Source: Sulfitobacter sp. HGT1
Lineage (GTDB): Bacteria; Pseudomonadota; Alphaproteobacteria; Rhodobacterales; Rhodobacteraceae
Reading direction: 5' to 3'
Assembly: GCF_013282155.1 (NCBI RefSeq)
Contig: NZ_BLWI01000019.1
Coordinates: 99,445 to 163,444 of the forward strand
DNA length: 64,000 bases
The translations under genes and the position numbers were made by a program. Position 1 is the stretch's first letter; every line of letters starts with the position of its first letter. The notes beneath the pieces were generated by a model. That model saw only the letters and a program-made list of their open reading frames with translations, had not been told where the DNA came from and did not search any database. Below are positions 53,916 to 63,768 of the stretch, in pieces.

Positions 53916-54949
53916 GCTTTGCCCAACCGTTCGCCAACGCCATGGCGGTTTTGCAAGGCGCGCCACCAGTCTTCGTTCGCGAGGTACCAGTCGACGGTCC
54001 GCGCCAGCCCTTCCTCGACCGTGACCGACGGCTTCCAGTTCAATTCCGTCCGGATGCGCGTCGGGTCGATCGCATAGCGCTGGTCATGGCCGGGGCGGTC
54101 GGTGACAAAGGTGATCAGATCGGCATGGGGTGCACCGCTGGGGTGACGGTCATCCAGCAAGGCGCAGATCATCTTGACCAGCTCCAGATTGCTGACCTCG
54201 TTTTCCCCGCCGATGTTATAGCTGCGGCCCAACGCGCCCTTCGTCAGCACGGTCAGCAACGCGTCGGCGTGGTCTTCGACAAACAGCCAGTCGCGCACAT
54301 TGGCCCCGTCGCCATAAACCGGGATCGGCTGCCCGGCGAGCGCCTTGAGGATCACCACCGGCACCAGTTTTTCCGGAAAGTGGAACGGCCCGTAATTGTT
54401 CGAACAGTTCGTCATGATCACCGGCAACCCATAGGTCTCGCCCCAAGCACGCACCAGATGGTCGCTGGCGGCTTTGGACGCCGAATAGGGGCTGCGCGGA
54501 TCGTAGGGCGTGTCTTCGGTGAATTGCCCAGTGGGGCCGAGCGAGCCGAAGACCTCGTCAGTCGAGATGTGGTGAAAGCGGAAGCCGTCCGGCTTGCCAG
54601 CCCCCTGCCAATAGGCGCGGGCGGCCTCAAGCAGGGTATAGGTGCCGGTGATATTGGTCTGGATAAACGCGCCGGGGCCGTCGATGGAGCGGTCCACGTG
54701 GCTTTCCGCCGCCAGATGCATCACGGCGTCAGGCTGGTGATCGGCAAAGACCCGGTCCAGTGCCGCGCGGTCGCAGATATCGGCCTGTTCAAACGCATAA
54801 AGCGGGCTGTCGGCCACATTGGCGACATTCTCAAGACAAGCCGCATAGGTCAGCGCATCAAGGTTCACCACGCTATGGCCCTGCGCCACTGCAAGCCGCA
54901 CCACAGCCGAGCCGATAAACCCCGCGCCGCCTGTTACCAATAGCTTCAT
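53912..54949 (-). CDS. rfbB: dTDP-glucose 4,6-dehydratase
   Basis: A 345-residue extended SDR enzyme forming dTDP-4-keto-6-deoxyglucose: NAD motif [47 protein letters not shown], the [11 protein letters not shown]yr/Lys pair and [15 protein letters not shown]. It starts directly after the rfbC stop and overlaps rfbD by 4 bp. Confidence 0.96.
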   Translation of the reverse strand: MKLLVTGGAGFIGSAVVRLAVAQGHSVVNLDALTYAACLENVANVADSPLYAFEQADICDRAALDRVFADHQPDAVMHLAAESHVDRSIDGPGAFIQTNITGTYTLLEAARAYWQGAGKPDGFRFHHISTDEVFGSLGPTGQFTEDTPYDPRSPYSASKAASDHLVRAWGETYGLPVIMTNCSNNYGPFHFPEKLVPVVILKALAGQPIPVYGDGANVRDWLFVEDHADALLTVLTKGALGRSYNIGGENEVSNLELVKMICALLDDRHPSGAPHADLITFVTDRPGHDQRYAIDPTRIRTELNWKPSVTVEEGLARTVDWYLANEDWWRALQNRHGVGERLGKA

Positions 54950-55516
54950 CTATGCACCCTCAAACGTAAACGGGCTGTTAAGATCCGCCAGAGAGGGCGC
55001 ATTTGCGTCTTTATCTGACAAAACCGCCGACAGATCGCCCATATCCCAGTCGATCCCGATATTGGGATCATCCCAGGCAATCGCTCCCTCGGTCGCCTGC
55101 GCATAATAGTCCGAACATTTATAGATAATCTCGGTCTCGGGGGCGCGCGTCACAAACCCGTGGGCGAACCCCGCAGGTACCAACAATTGCTTGCCGTTCT
55201 CGAAACTCAGCTCGACCCCGAACCACTGCCCGTAGGTGGGCGAGCCCTTGCGGATATCGACCGCCACATCAAACAACGCCCCGCGGCCGCAGCGCACCAG
55301 CTTGTCCTGCGCATGGGGCGGTGCCTGAAAATGCAACCCGCGAACGGTGCCCGGCGTCATCGACAGCGAATGGTTGTCCTGCACGAACGGAATGGTGATC
55401 CCGTGCTCTGCCAACGCCTTCGCGCTGTAACTTTCCGAGAAAAAACCCCGATGGTCGCCAAAACGCGCCGGTGTAATCACCAAAACACCCGATAACGGCG
55501 TCTGTTCAATCTGCAT
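54950..55516 (-). CDS. rfbC: dTDP-4-dehydrorhamnose 3,5-epimerase
   Basis: A 188-residue cupin epimerase. DHRGFFSESY, FVQDNHSLS, GTVRGLHFQAPPHAQDKLVR (catalytic His in LHFQ) and VPAGFAHGFV are intact. The start is ATG 55516 (MQIEQTPLSGVL); an upstream 16-codon extension is less likely. It is the first gene of rfbCBDA, whose promoter must lie in the 242 bp shared with divergent mnmH. Confidence 0.95.
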   Translation of the reverse strand: MQIEQTPLSGVLVITPARFGDHRGFFSESYSAKALAEHGITIPFVQDNHSLSMTPGTVRGLHFQAPPHAQDKLVRCGRGALFDVAVDIRKGSPTYGQWFGVELSFENGKQLLVPAGFAHGFVTRAPETEIIYKCSDYYAQATEGAIAWDDPNIGIDWDMGDLSAVLSDKDANAPSLADLNSPFTFEGA

Positions 55517-55758
55517 TCGAATAATACCTTCGCACTTTATATTCCTTGCAGGTTGACTACCCAAACTTGCCCATCCTGTCGATTGCTTGTGGGGATAGTG
55601 ACACTATTTGTCGCGAGTATGGCATCAAATCCGGCGTGATCAAAAATTTGCAGGGCGTGCCGCGACCCTCCCAACGGCAGATCGGCCACATATGCTTCGC
55701 GCTGGACGCCAGCATCTGAGCGGGTAGAACAAGGACACCCCATCTTGGAAAGCGCGTC

Positions 55759-56805
55759 ATGACACTTCTTCACCTCAATGCCCTGTCCGATATTGCGGCC
55801 TGTGGCGCGGATACGATCATTGACGTGCGATCTCCGGATGAATTTGCCGAAGATCACATTCCCGGCGCGATCAACCTGCCGGTTCTGTCCAATGCAGAGC
55901 GCGCAAAGGTCGGCACGATTTACAAGCAAGACAGCAGCTTTATGGCGCGCAAGATCGGGGCGGCCTTGGTGGCGCAAAACGCGGCGGTACATTTGATGGG
56001 GCCGCTGGCGGACAAGCCCGGTGGCTGGCAGCCCATGGTCTATTGCTGGCGCGGCGGGCAGCGGTCGGGGTCGTTTGCGACAATCCTTGAACAGATCGGC
56101 TGGCGGGTCCAGTTGCTGAAGGGGGGGTATCGCAGCTATCGGCGGCTGGTGGCCCAGACCGTGTATGACACCCCGCTGCCTCACAAGCTGACCCTGATCG
56201 AAGGCGGGACCGGCACGGCGAAAACGCGTTTACTGGAACATCTGGCGCTCGCGGGCGAGCAGGTCATCGACCTTGAGGGGTTCGCAAACCACCGCGGATC
56301 GTTGTTTGGCGCGCGCGGGGACGGGCAGCCATCGCAAAAGATGTTCGAGACGCGGCTGGCAGCGCAATTGGCTAAAATGGACCCGACCCGCATGACCTGG
56401 GTGGAGGCGGAAAGCAGCAAGATCGGCGCACGTGTGGTGCCCTCGGGCCTGTGGCACGCCATGCGCGATGCCCCCCGGATCGAGGTTCAGGCACCGCTTG
56501 CCGCGCGGGCGCGGTTTCTGGCCACCGCCTATGCCGATCTGACCGAAGACAGCGCGCGTTTGCATGGCCGGATTGACATGCTGCGCCCCTATCACGCGAG
56601 CGATGTGATCGCTGCATGGCATTCACTGGCGGATGAAGGCGCGTGGGAAGAACTGGCCACAGGGCTGGTGTCGGCCCATTATGACCCGCGCTATGCCAAG
56701 TCGATGGGGCGGTCCGAAAAGGCGACGCAAGTGATCGCGCTGGCGGATCTTGAGGACAGCACACTTGCCCAAGCAGCACGGGATCTGGCGCGGCGCGTTA
56801 CCTAA
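55759..56805 (+). CDS. mnmH: tRNA 2-selenouridine synthase MnmH (SelU)
   Basis: A 348-residue two-domain enzyme that replaces sulfur with selenium in the wobble 2-thiouridine of tRNAs for Lys, Glu and Gln. The rhodanese domain (about 1-120: IDVRSPDEFAEDHIPGAINL; catalytic Cys96 in YCWRGGQRSG) is followed by a P-loop domain with IEGGTGTAKTRLLEHL. It depends on selenophosphate from SelD, encoded convergently with an 8-bp overlap at the 3' ends. Confidence 0.94.
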   Translation: MTLLHLNALSDIAACGADTIIDVRSPDEFAEDHIPGAINLPVLSNAERAKVGTIYKQDSSFMARKIGAALVAQNAAVHLMGPLADKPGGWQPMVYCWRGGQRSGSFATILEQIGWRVQLLKGGYRSYRRLVAQTVYDTPLPHKLTLIEGGTGTAKTRLLEHLALAGEQVIDLEGFANHRGSLFGARGDGQPSQKMFETRLAAQLAKMDPTRMTWVEAESSKIGARVVPSGLWHAMRDAPRIEVQAPLAARARFLATAYADLTEDSARLHGRIDMLRPYHASDVIAAWHSLADEGAWEELATGLVSAHYDPRYAKSMGRSEKATQVIALADLEDSTLAQAARDLARRVT

Positions 56806-58966
56806 GGGTGAGGGACGGCGCACCGGTTTGAAGCGTTCCGATGATCCATCCTTGCAATCCTTTGCTTTCCAGCTGCCTCAGGGCGGTTTCAGCCGCCTTT
56901 GGGGGGAGTGCGGCCAGCAATCCACCGGCTGTTTGCGGGTCATGGATCAGCGGGTCGTCGATCCCTGCGGTGGGTGCATTGTCGCGGTTCGCCTGCAAGA
57001 GCGAGGACCCGACCCCGGCATCAGACAAGGCGCGTGCACCTGCGTAGACGGGAATGTCGGCGTGCCTCAAGGTCGCGCAGAGGCCTGATGCCTTGCACAT
57101 CGCCAGCACATGACCCGCCAGACCAAATCCGGTCACGTCTGTCATCGCATGGGCATCGCGCAGGATGTCGGCCTGCTGTGATTGCGGTTGCTGCATGATC
57201 GCCAAAGTGTTCGCAACATCGCGACCTTGGGCGGTTCCCTCCATATGGGCGGCCATCATCACGCCAGACCCGATGGGACGGGTCAGCAGCAAGACATCAT
57301 CCGGTTGTGCGCCGGCAATGGTGATGGGCATCGTGTCACGGGTGCCCGTCACGGTGAACCCGATCGTCAGTTCGGCCCCCATCGTCGTATGCCCGCCGAC
57401 CAAACTGGCCCCGGCGGCGTCAAAAACCGCGCGGGCCGCATCAGTGATTTCGCGCAGGGTGCGCGCCTGAAGGGGCGGGGACATGCGCGGCAGGATCAGG
57501 CTGGACAGCGCGACCTGAGGTGCGGCCCCCATCGCCCAGACATCGCCCAAGGCATGGACCGCCGCGATGCGGGTCATTTGAACGGGGTCGTGGACCATTG
57601 CGCGCAAATGATCGGTGCTGAGCACCTGAAGACCGCCCCCCGGCATTTTGACCACCGCAGCATCGTCGCCTACGCCCGTCACCACCTGCGGGTGGGCGCG
57701 GGTATCGAGGTTTGACAGCGCATCGGCCAGCAGCGCCCCGCCAACCTTGGCCCCGCAGCCACCGCACAGGGGCTTTTCCTGCATGATCTCGCGTGCGCCA
57801 AGCGCCAAGGTTTCGGGGATCCGGGCGGCTTTCATCGGGGGCAGGTGATCCAGCTTGTCCATAAACGCCCGGTCAATGCGGTCTTTCCAACGCCAAAGTA
57901 GCGGGCCGGAAACCGCGAAGCCGAATTTCTCGGCCATGGCGGATTTGCCGCCGAACGAGATCAGCTTGAGGTAGTTCTTTTGCGGTTTGAATATCTTGCG
58001 GGCACCGCCCGTCAATGCGGCACGCAGGTTGTGGTGCAACACAGGTGCCGCGCGCACGGCAAAGACACCGGCCTTGGGGCGCGGGGCAAAGGGCATTGCG
58101 GCACAGTCGCCCACGGCAAAGACCGATGTATCGCCCTTGATGCTGAGATCGGGGGTCGTCTCAATAAACCCGTCGATCAGGGGCAGGTCGGTCCGGGCCA
58201 GCCAGCCGTGTGGAAATGCGCCCGCCGCACCAACGGTCAATGCGGCTTGCACGGGCTCTTGCCGATCAAGCAGCACCTGTGACGCCGTGACCTGCGTGAC
58301 ACGGGCATCGGTGCGCAGGGCAATGCCGGCCTGTGACATCGCGCTGAGCAATTTGCGCCGCGCAGTGTCGCCAACCCCTGATATCTGCGGGCCTGCCTCG
58401 ATCACTGTAACGGCCGGTTTGACGCCCGCCTGCTGCAACGCGTGTGACATCGCCAGCGCCAATTCGCATCCGGCAACACCGCCGCCGATCACGGCAACGG
58501 TGGGGGTGGCGGTGCCTTGGGTGGTCGCGGAAACAAAATCGCGCCAGCGCTGCGCATAGATATCGAGCGGTTTGGCCCCGACGGCGTGGTCGGCAAAGCC
58601 CGCAATCGACATTTCTGCGGTGATGCCGATGTCGATCGACGCGACATCATAGGCAATCGGGCCTTGCCCCTCGACCGTGATCAGGCGGGCGGTCCGGTCG
58701 ATATCTGTGGCATGGGCAAGGATCAGCCGCGCACCGGCGAAACGGCACAGGCGCACCAGATCAATCTCCAGCGTGTCGCGGCTGTAATGGCCCGCGACAT
58801 GTCCGGGCAGCATGCCGGTATAAGGCGCGGTCGGGCCGGGGTTGATGACCGTCAGCCGCGCCCCCGGCAACGGGTTCATCCCCCATTTGCGCAGGACCAA
58901 GGCATGGGCATGCCCGCCCCCAACCAGCACAAGGTCTTGGGTCAGGGGGACATCAGGCGAATTCAT
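56798..58966 (-). CDS. selD: Bifunctional NDH-like oxidoreductase/selenophosphate synthase
   Basis: A 722-residue fusion. The N-terminal part (about 1-370) is an FAD/NAD oxidoreductase of the NDH-2/sulfide-quinone-reductase style (LVLVGGGHAHALVLRKWG, VAVIGGGVAGCELALAM, FAVGDCAAMPFAPRPKAG). The C-terminal part (about 395-722) is SelD, with CGGCGAKVGG (catalytic Cys/Lys), GVGDDAAV and ASLVGGHTTMGAELTIGF. SelD uses ATP and selenide to make selenophosphate; the oxidoreductase may supply reduced selenium. Start ATG 58966 (MNSPDVPLTQDLVLVGG) is chosen by domain position; a 17-residue longer form exists. Confidence 0.94.
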   Translation of the reverse strand: MNSPDVPLTQDLVLVGGGHAHALVLRKWGMNPLPGARLTVINPGPTAPYTGMLPGHVAGHYSRDTLEIDLVRLCRFAGARLILAHATDIDRTARLITVEGQGPIAYDVASIDIGITAEMSIAGFADHAVGAKPLDIYAQRWRDFVSATTQGTATPTVAVIGGGVAGCELALAMSHALQQAGVKPAVTVIEAGPQISGVGDTARRKLLSAMSQAGIALRTDARVTQVTASQVLLDRQEPVQAALTVGAAGAFPHGWLARTDLPLIDGFIETTPDLSIKGDTSVFAVGDCAAMPFAPRPKAGVFAVRAAPVLHHNLRAALTGGARKIFKPQKNYLKLISFGGKSAMAEKFGFAVSGPLLWRWKDRIDRAFMDKLDHLPPMKAARIPETLALGAREIMQEKPLCGGCGAKVGGALLADALSNLDTRAHPQVVTGVGDDAAVVKMPGGGLQVLSTDHLRAMVHDPVQMTRIAAVHALGDVWAMGAAPQVALSSLILPRMSPPLQARTLREITDAARAVFDAAGASLVGGHTTMGAELTIGFTVTGTRDTMPITIAGAQPDDVLLLTRPIGSGVMMAAHMEGTAQGRDVANTLAIMQQPQSQQADILRDAHAMTDVTGFGLAGHVLAMCKASGLCATLRHADIPVYAGARALSDAGVGSSLLQANRDNAPTAGIDDPLIHDPQTAGGLLAALPPKAAETALRQLESKGLQGWIIGTLQTGAPSLTLR

Positions 58967-59107
58967 TGGCGTGCTTTCTGGAACAGGGATATCGGTGTCA
59001 TACCGCGTTGATCCCAAGGATCAAAGCAGCAGCCAGTGGTTGCAACCGAAAGTGAACTGCGTGACAAAGAATGCACAGCTGATTTTCCTGCCACAAGGCC
59101 CGTTTGT

Positions 59108-60337
59108 TTGACACTTCGCATTTTGCACACTGCCGATCTGCATCTGGATTCACCTTTGAGCAGTTTGGCGCTAAAGGACGACAGGCTTGTCGCACAGGTT
59201 CGTAATGCCAGCCGTCACGCGCTGGAAACGATGGTGCAATACTGTATCGACGAAGATGTCGCGGCGTTTCTGATCGCGGGTGATTTGTACGACGGTCAGG
59301 AACGCAGCGCCAAGACCGCCGCCTATCTTGCCGGGCAAATGCAGCGGCTGGCCGAGGCGGGCGTGCAGGTCTTCTATATCAAGGGCAATCATGATGCGGA
59401 AAACCCCGTCGCCGGTGAAATCGCATTGCCCGCCAATGTGCATGTGTTCGATGGCAAGGGCGGCATGGTCCAGCTTGGCGATCACCCCGTCTATATACAC
59501 GGCGTCAGTTTCCGCGACCGCTATGCGCCCGACAGCCTGCTGCCCAAGTTCAAACCCCCTGTGCCATCGGCGGTGAACATCGCCATGATGCACACGTCCC
59601 TGACGGGGGCGGCGGGGCACGACCCCTATGCGCCCTGTTCGGCGGCTGATCTGGCACAGGCAGGGTTTGACTATTGGGCGCTTGGGCATGTCCACACACG
59701 GCAGATCCACAGCGAAAACCCGTGGATCGTGATGCCGGGGATGCCCCAAGGGCGCGACATTGGCGAGGCAGGGCCGAAATCTGCCAGCATCCTGACCGTG
59801 CAGGACGGCAGGATCGAGGTATCTGAACTGCCGACATCTTTGTTGGAATTCCGCGCCTGCGATTGTGTGCTGGAGGGGGCGGAAACTGACGATGATGTGC
59901 GCGACGCCCTGCGAGACTGCTTGCGGGCGCAGGCGGGCAGGGGCGCTGCGATCTTGCGGCTGCGCTTGGTGGGGCAAACGGCACTGGCGTGGCGGTTGCG
60001 GCAACTGGCCGATTACTGGCAGGCCGAAATCACCCAGATGGCCGAAAACATCGGCGGGCTTTGGCTCGAAAAACTGACCTTTGATGTCGCCCCGGTATCG
60101 GCTGTGGCGACGGATAGTGCGGTGGGCGAAGTCGAACAGTTGATGCATGACATTGCCGCGTCGCCTGCGTCGCTGGACAGCTTGGGCCGCGAATTGGAAC
60201 AGATGTTGGCGCTGCTGCCCGCAGACCGTCGCCGCGATCTGGTGCCCGATGAAGCGGCGCAAGACGACCTGCTGACCCGTCTGACCGAAGATGCCATCCT
60301 GTCGATGGTCGCCAGAATGCAGGGGCAGGGCACATGA
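59108..60337 (+). CDS. SbcD-like DNA repair exonuclease (calcineurin-type phosphoesterase)
   Basis: A roughly 409-residue nuclease subunit with the Mre11/SbcD metal-site motifs: HTADLHLDSPL, AGDLYDGQE, KGNHDAEN, IAMMHTS and LGHVHTRQ. The start is set at TTG 59108 (MTLRILHTADLHLDS), with AAGGC upstream; longer frames give an unrelated N terminus. It overlaps the SMC-like ATPase gene by 4 bp, as Mre11/Rad50-type pairs do. The pair resembles YhaO/YhaN more than SbcC/SbcD. Confidence 0.9.
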   Translation: MTLRILHTADLHLDSPLSSLALKDDRLVAQVRNASRHALETMVQYCIDEDVAAFLIAGDLYDGQERSAKTAAYLAGQMQRLAEAGVQVFYIKGNHDAENPVAGEIALPANVHVFDGKGGMVQLGDHPVYIHGVSFRDRYAPDSLLPKFKPPVPSAVNIAMMHTSLTGAAGHDPYAPCSAADLAQAGFDYWALGHVHTRQIHSENPWIVMPGMPQGRDIGEAGPKSASILTVQDGRIEVSELPTSLLEFRACDCVLEGAETDDDVRDALRDCLRAQAGRGAAILRLRLVGQTALAWRLRQLADYWQAEITQMAENIGGLWLEKLTFDVAPVSAVATDSAVGEVEQLMHDIAASPASLDSLGRELEQMLALLPADRRRDLVPDEAAQDDLLTRLTEDAILSMVARMQGQGT

Positions 60338-63300
60338 TGCGCCTGCGCCAGCTTGATCTGGCTGCCTTTGGGCATTTCACCGACCGGACCATTGATTTTG
60401 GCGCAGCCCCGGCAGGCGGCTCGGATTTCCACATCGTTTTTGGCCACAACGAGGCCGGTAAAACCACTCTGATGGAAGGGTATCTGCGGCTGTTGTTCGG
60501 CTTTCCGGCGAAAGACGCCTATGCGTTCAAACACCAACGCGCCAATTTGCGGGTGGGCGGTGTGCTGGAAATCGACGGCAGGGCCCATAGCCTGACCCGT
60601 TTGTCCAAACGCGCGCCCAATTTGCTGGACGGGCAGGGGCAGGTCACGCCCGACACCATACTCACATCCGCGCTGCGCGATTTGACGGTCGAAGAATACC
60701 GCAAGCTTTTGTGTCTGGATGACGAGACGATCGAGGCAGGCGGCGAGGAGATCACCAAAAGCAAAGGCGAGATCGGCAAGCTGTTGTTTTCAGCGGCGGC
60801 CGGGATCAGCGATCTGTCGCAGGTGCTGGAAGACGTGAACGCCAGATCGCTCGAGATTTACCGCAAGGGCGGCACGAAGTCGGAATTCGCGGGGCTAAAA
60901 GCCGAACTTGCGCAGGTCAACAAGCAGATCAAAGACCAGGACGTCAGCGCGCAGGCCTACCGCGGATTGCGGTCGGACCTTGAAAAGGCCCAAGCGGCTG
61001 AAGACAGTTTGCGGCAGGAGAAGACCGACCTTGCCCTGCGCAAGCTGGAGCTTGAAAATCTTCTGAAGGCCTATCCCTTGGCAGCGCGGTGGCACGAGCT
61101 GGATCAACAGGTGCAGCCGCTTGCGCATTATCCGGCATCCTTGGACATAGAGCCTGAGGACCTGTTGGCCCTGATGACGCAACGGGTGGCTTTGACGTCG
61201 ACGTTTGAACAGGCGACCCGCGAGGTCGAGACGATTGACGCGCAGCGCACGGCACTGGCCGTTGATCCGCAGGCGCTGGCCGCCGCAGACCAGTTGCAGG
61301 CGTTGGAAGAACTGAAAAGCCGCGCGCAGACCGGGCTGTTGGATTTGCCGCGCAGGCAGGCCGAGCTTGAACATGAAAAGGCGGAGTTGGGCCTGCGCTT
61401 GTCGGGGATCGGGCTGCCGACAGACGATCCCGACCAATATGTGCTGGACGAGGCCGATCTGGCCACGCTTGAACGGCTAAGAACCGCGATGACGGATGCG
61501 GATAAAGCCCATGCCGCCGCGATCGGGGAAACCCAAGGCGCGCGGTCAAAGCTGGAAGACGCCACATTGCAGGCCCAAGATGCCGCACAAACGGTCAAGG
61601 GCGATCCGGCACTGGAGCGGGTGATTGCCAGCGCGGATGCCGAAGATATCGTAGCGCGCTTTACCGCAGCCGAGCATGCGTTTGCCACAGCGCGGCAAAA
61701 CGCTGATGCTGCCCTGCGCAAACTGGCCCGCCCCGGCGTGGTTTTTGACGCCGTTCCTGATTTGCAGGTGACCCCAGCCCAGGCGGCCCAGCTTGGCCGG
61801 GATATTGCAGCGGCAAGCCAGGTCGCTGCCACCGCCGCGCAACAACAATTGGCCGCGCAAACGCGCTGGCAGCAGGCGCAGACCCAGATGAAGCTGTCGC
61901 AAGCCTCGCCGGATATGATTGACGATGAAACGGCTGTCGCAACGCGGGACGCGCGGGACAGCCTGTGGACAGCACATAAAGCCACGCTGGACGCCGCATC
62001 GGCCAACGCGTTCGAGGTCGCCATGCAGACCGATGATGCCCAAACCAGATTGCGCGCGACCCAAAGCAAGGAAATCGCCGAGAACCGTCAGGCGCAGCGC
62101 CGCGAGATCGAGGCCGCGCAAGAACATGCTCAGGCCAGCGCCCAGCATGACGCCGCAGCCGCTGCCCTAACAAAGCTGACCGCGCAATTGGCGGACCATC
62201 TGGTTGCCCATCGTTTGCCCGACAACATGACTGCCGAAGATTTCGCAGGCTGGACTGCGGACGCATCTGATGCAGCCGAGGTCGCGGCCACGTTCAACGC
62301 CGTTAAGGCCACGCAGACCGATCTGCGCGCCGAGGTCGAAACGCTCAAATCAACTCTGTCTACTATATTAGACATTGAAAGCGGATCACTTGCCGGTTTG
62401 ATGAAGCTGGCCAAGGCGCAATTGGCAGGGCAGCTTGCCCAAAAACAAGTGCTGACATTGGCCGAAACAAGTGTGAAATCCGCCAGGATCGAAGTGGACC
62501 GTCGCACTGCCGCCCAAGACATCGCGCAAAGCACTGCAAAGGCCGCAAGCGCCGATTGGGTCAATGCGATCACACACTATATACCACACCTAAAAACCGA
62601 CCCGCTTGTCTGGGACGGTCTGCGTACGCTGCACCGCATCCGCGAGAGCGATACCATCATCCGCAAACTTGCCCGTCAGGTCGAGACGATGTCGGCCAAT
62701 ATCGCCGCTTTCGAGCGCGGTCTTGACGACATCAAGCTCGACCACAGCGGCAGTATGCCCGCGCTTGATCGCTATGCGGCGTATCTTTTGCAGGTGAACC
62801 AGGCGGAGGAAACCGCACGCCAACGCAGGGATCTGGACGCAAGATACGCCCATCATCAGGACGTCGCGCAAGATGCGGCGCGGCAGATCGAGGTTCTGGA
62901 TGAACAGGTCCGCCTGATCGCATCGGTGTTCGACCCGGCGATCCCGACAGATAGTCTGGATGATTTGCGCAAGGCGACAACCCTTGCCAAGGATGTCATC
63001 GCACTTCGGGCGCAGGCACAGGAAACACAGACGCAGCTTTTCGCTCTGCTGGCCGTGCCATCATGGGCGGCAGCCGATGCCCTCTTGAATGAACAGACGG
63101 CACAGGCCGCTCAGGTGGAACTGGAAGCGGTTACACAAGATCTGACCCGGCTTGATGCTGCGCTGGAGGTGGCCATTGAGACGCGGGCACGTGCGCAAAT
63201 GGCCCTTGATGCTGTGGGGGGAGATAACACGGTTGCCGCCCTAGTCGCGCAAAAGCGGACCCTCGAGGCACAGCTCGAAGATGCCGCGCTGCGCTATCTT

Positions 63301-63768
63301 CAAGGGCGCTTTGGCCATGCCTTGGCAGAGGAAGCGATCCGCCGGTATCGCGATGCCCATAGAAGCGGCATGTTGGCAGCGACCGAACAGGCCTTTCACG
63401 ACCTGACCAACGGGGCGTATTCCCAGCTCAAGACGGTGCCGACATCCGCAGGCGATATCCTGCAAGCTGTACAGGCGTCGGATATGACCCTCAAAGAGGC
63501 CGCCGACATGTCAAAGGGGACGCGGTTCCAGCTTTATCTGGCTTTGCGGGCGGCGGCCTATGACCAGATGGCACAGAACGGGCGCATCCTGCCGTTCTTT
63601 TGCGATGACGTGTTCGAGACCTTCGACGAAGACCGCACGCGGGCTGCATGTCGGCTGATGCAGCGGGTCGGACAGAGGGGGCAGGCGATCTATCTGACGC
63701 ACCACCAGCATGTGGTCGATATCGCCCGCGAGGCCTGTGGGGATCAGGTGCAGGTCCATCATCTGTAA
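60334..63768 (+). CDS. YhaN-like SMC/Rad50-type ATPase
   Basis: A 1144-residue coiled-coil ATPase. The N-terminal AAA lobe has Walker A FGHNEAGKTTLMEGYL and the YhaN-type opening MRLRQLDLAAFGHFTDRTID. Two long alanine/glutamine-rich coiled-coil arms (about 180-550 and 560-960) flank a hinge, and the C-terminal lobe has a signature-like MSKGTRFQLYLALRAAA, Walker B LPFFCDDVFETFDEDR and the His of LTHHQHVV. It pairs with the nuclease encoded upstream (4-bp overlap) for DNA end processing. A second ATG follows at once. Confidence 0.9.
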   Translation: MMRLRQLDLAAFGHFTDRTIDFGAAPAGGSDFHIVFGHNEAGKTTLMEGYLRLLFGFPAKDAYAFKHQRANLRVGGVLEIDGRAHSLTRLSKRAPNLLDGQGQVTPDTILTSALRDLTVEEYRKLLCLDDETIEAGGEEITKSKGEIGKLLFSAAAGISDLSQVLEDVNARSLEIYRKGGTKSEFAGLKAELAQVNKQIKDQDVSAQAYRGLRSDLEKAQAAEDSLRQEKTDLALRKLELENLLKAYPLAARWHELDQQVQPLAHYPASLDIEPEDLLALMTQRVALTSTFEQATREVETIDAQRTALAVDPQALAAADQLQALEELKSRAQTGLLDLPRRQAELEHEKAELGLRLSGIGLPTDDPDQYVLDEADLATLERLRTAMTDADKAHAAAIGETQGARSKLEDATLQAQDAAQTVKGDPALERVIASADAEDIVARFTAAEHAFATARQNADAALRKLARPGVVFDAVPDLQVTPAQAAQLGRDIAAASQVAATAAQQQLAAQTRWQQAQTQMKLSQASPDMIDDETAVATRDARDSLWTAHKATLDAASANAFEVAMQTDDAQTRLRATQSKEIAENRQAQRREIEAAQEHAQASAQHDAAAAALTKLTAQLADHLVAHRLPDNMTAEDFAGWTADASDAAEVAATFNAVKATQTDLRAEVETLKSTLSTILDIESGSLAGLMKLAKAQLAGQLAQKQVLTLAETSVKSARIEVDRRTAAQDIAQSTAKAASADWVNAITHYIPHLKTDPLVWDGLRTLHRIRESDTIIRKLARQVETMSANIAAFERGLDDIKLDHSGSMPALDRYAAYLLQVNQAEETARQRRDLDARYAHHQDVAQDAARQIEVLDEQVRLIASVFDPAIPTDSLDDLRKATTLAKDVIALRAQAQETQTQLFALLAVPSWAAADALLNEQTAQAAQVELEAVTQDLTRLDAALEVAIETRARAQMALDAVGGDNTVAALVAQKRTLEAQLEDAALRYLQGRFGHALAEEAIRRYRDAHRSGMLAATEQAFHDLTNGAYSQLKTVPTSAGDILQAVQASDMTLKEAADMSKGTRFQLYLALRAAAYDQMAQNGRILPFFCDDVFETFDEDRTRAACRLMQRVGQRGQAIYLTHHQHVVDIAREACGDQVQVHHL

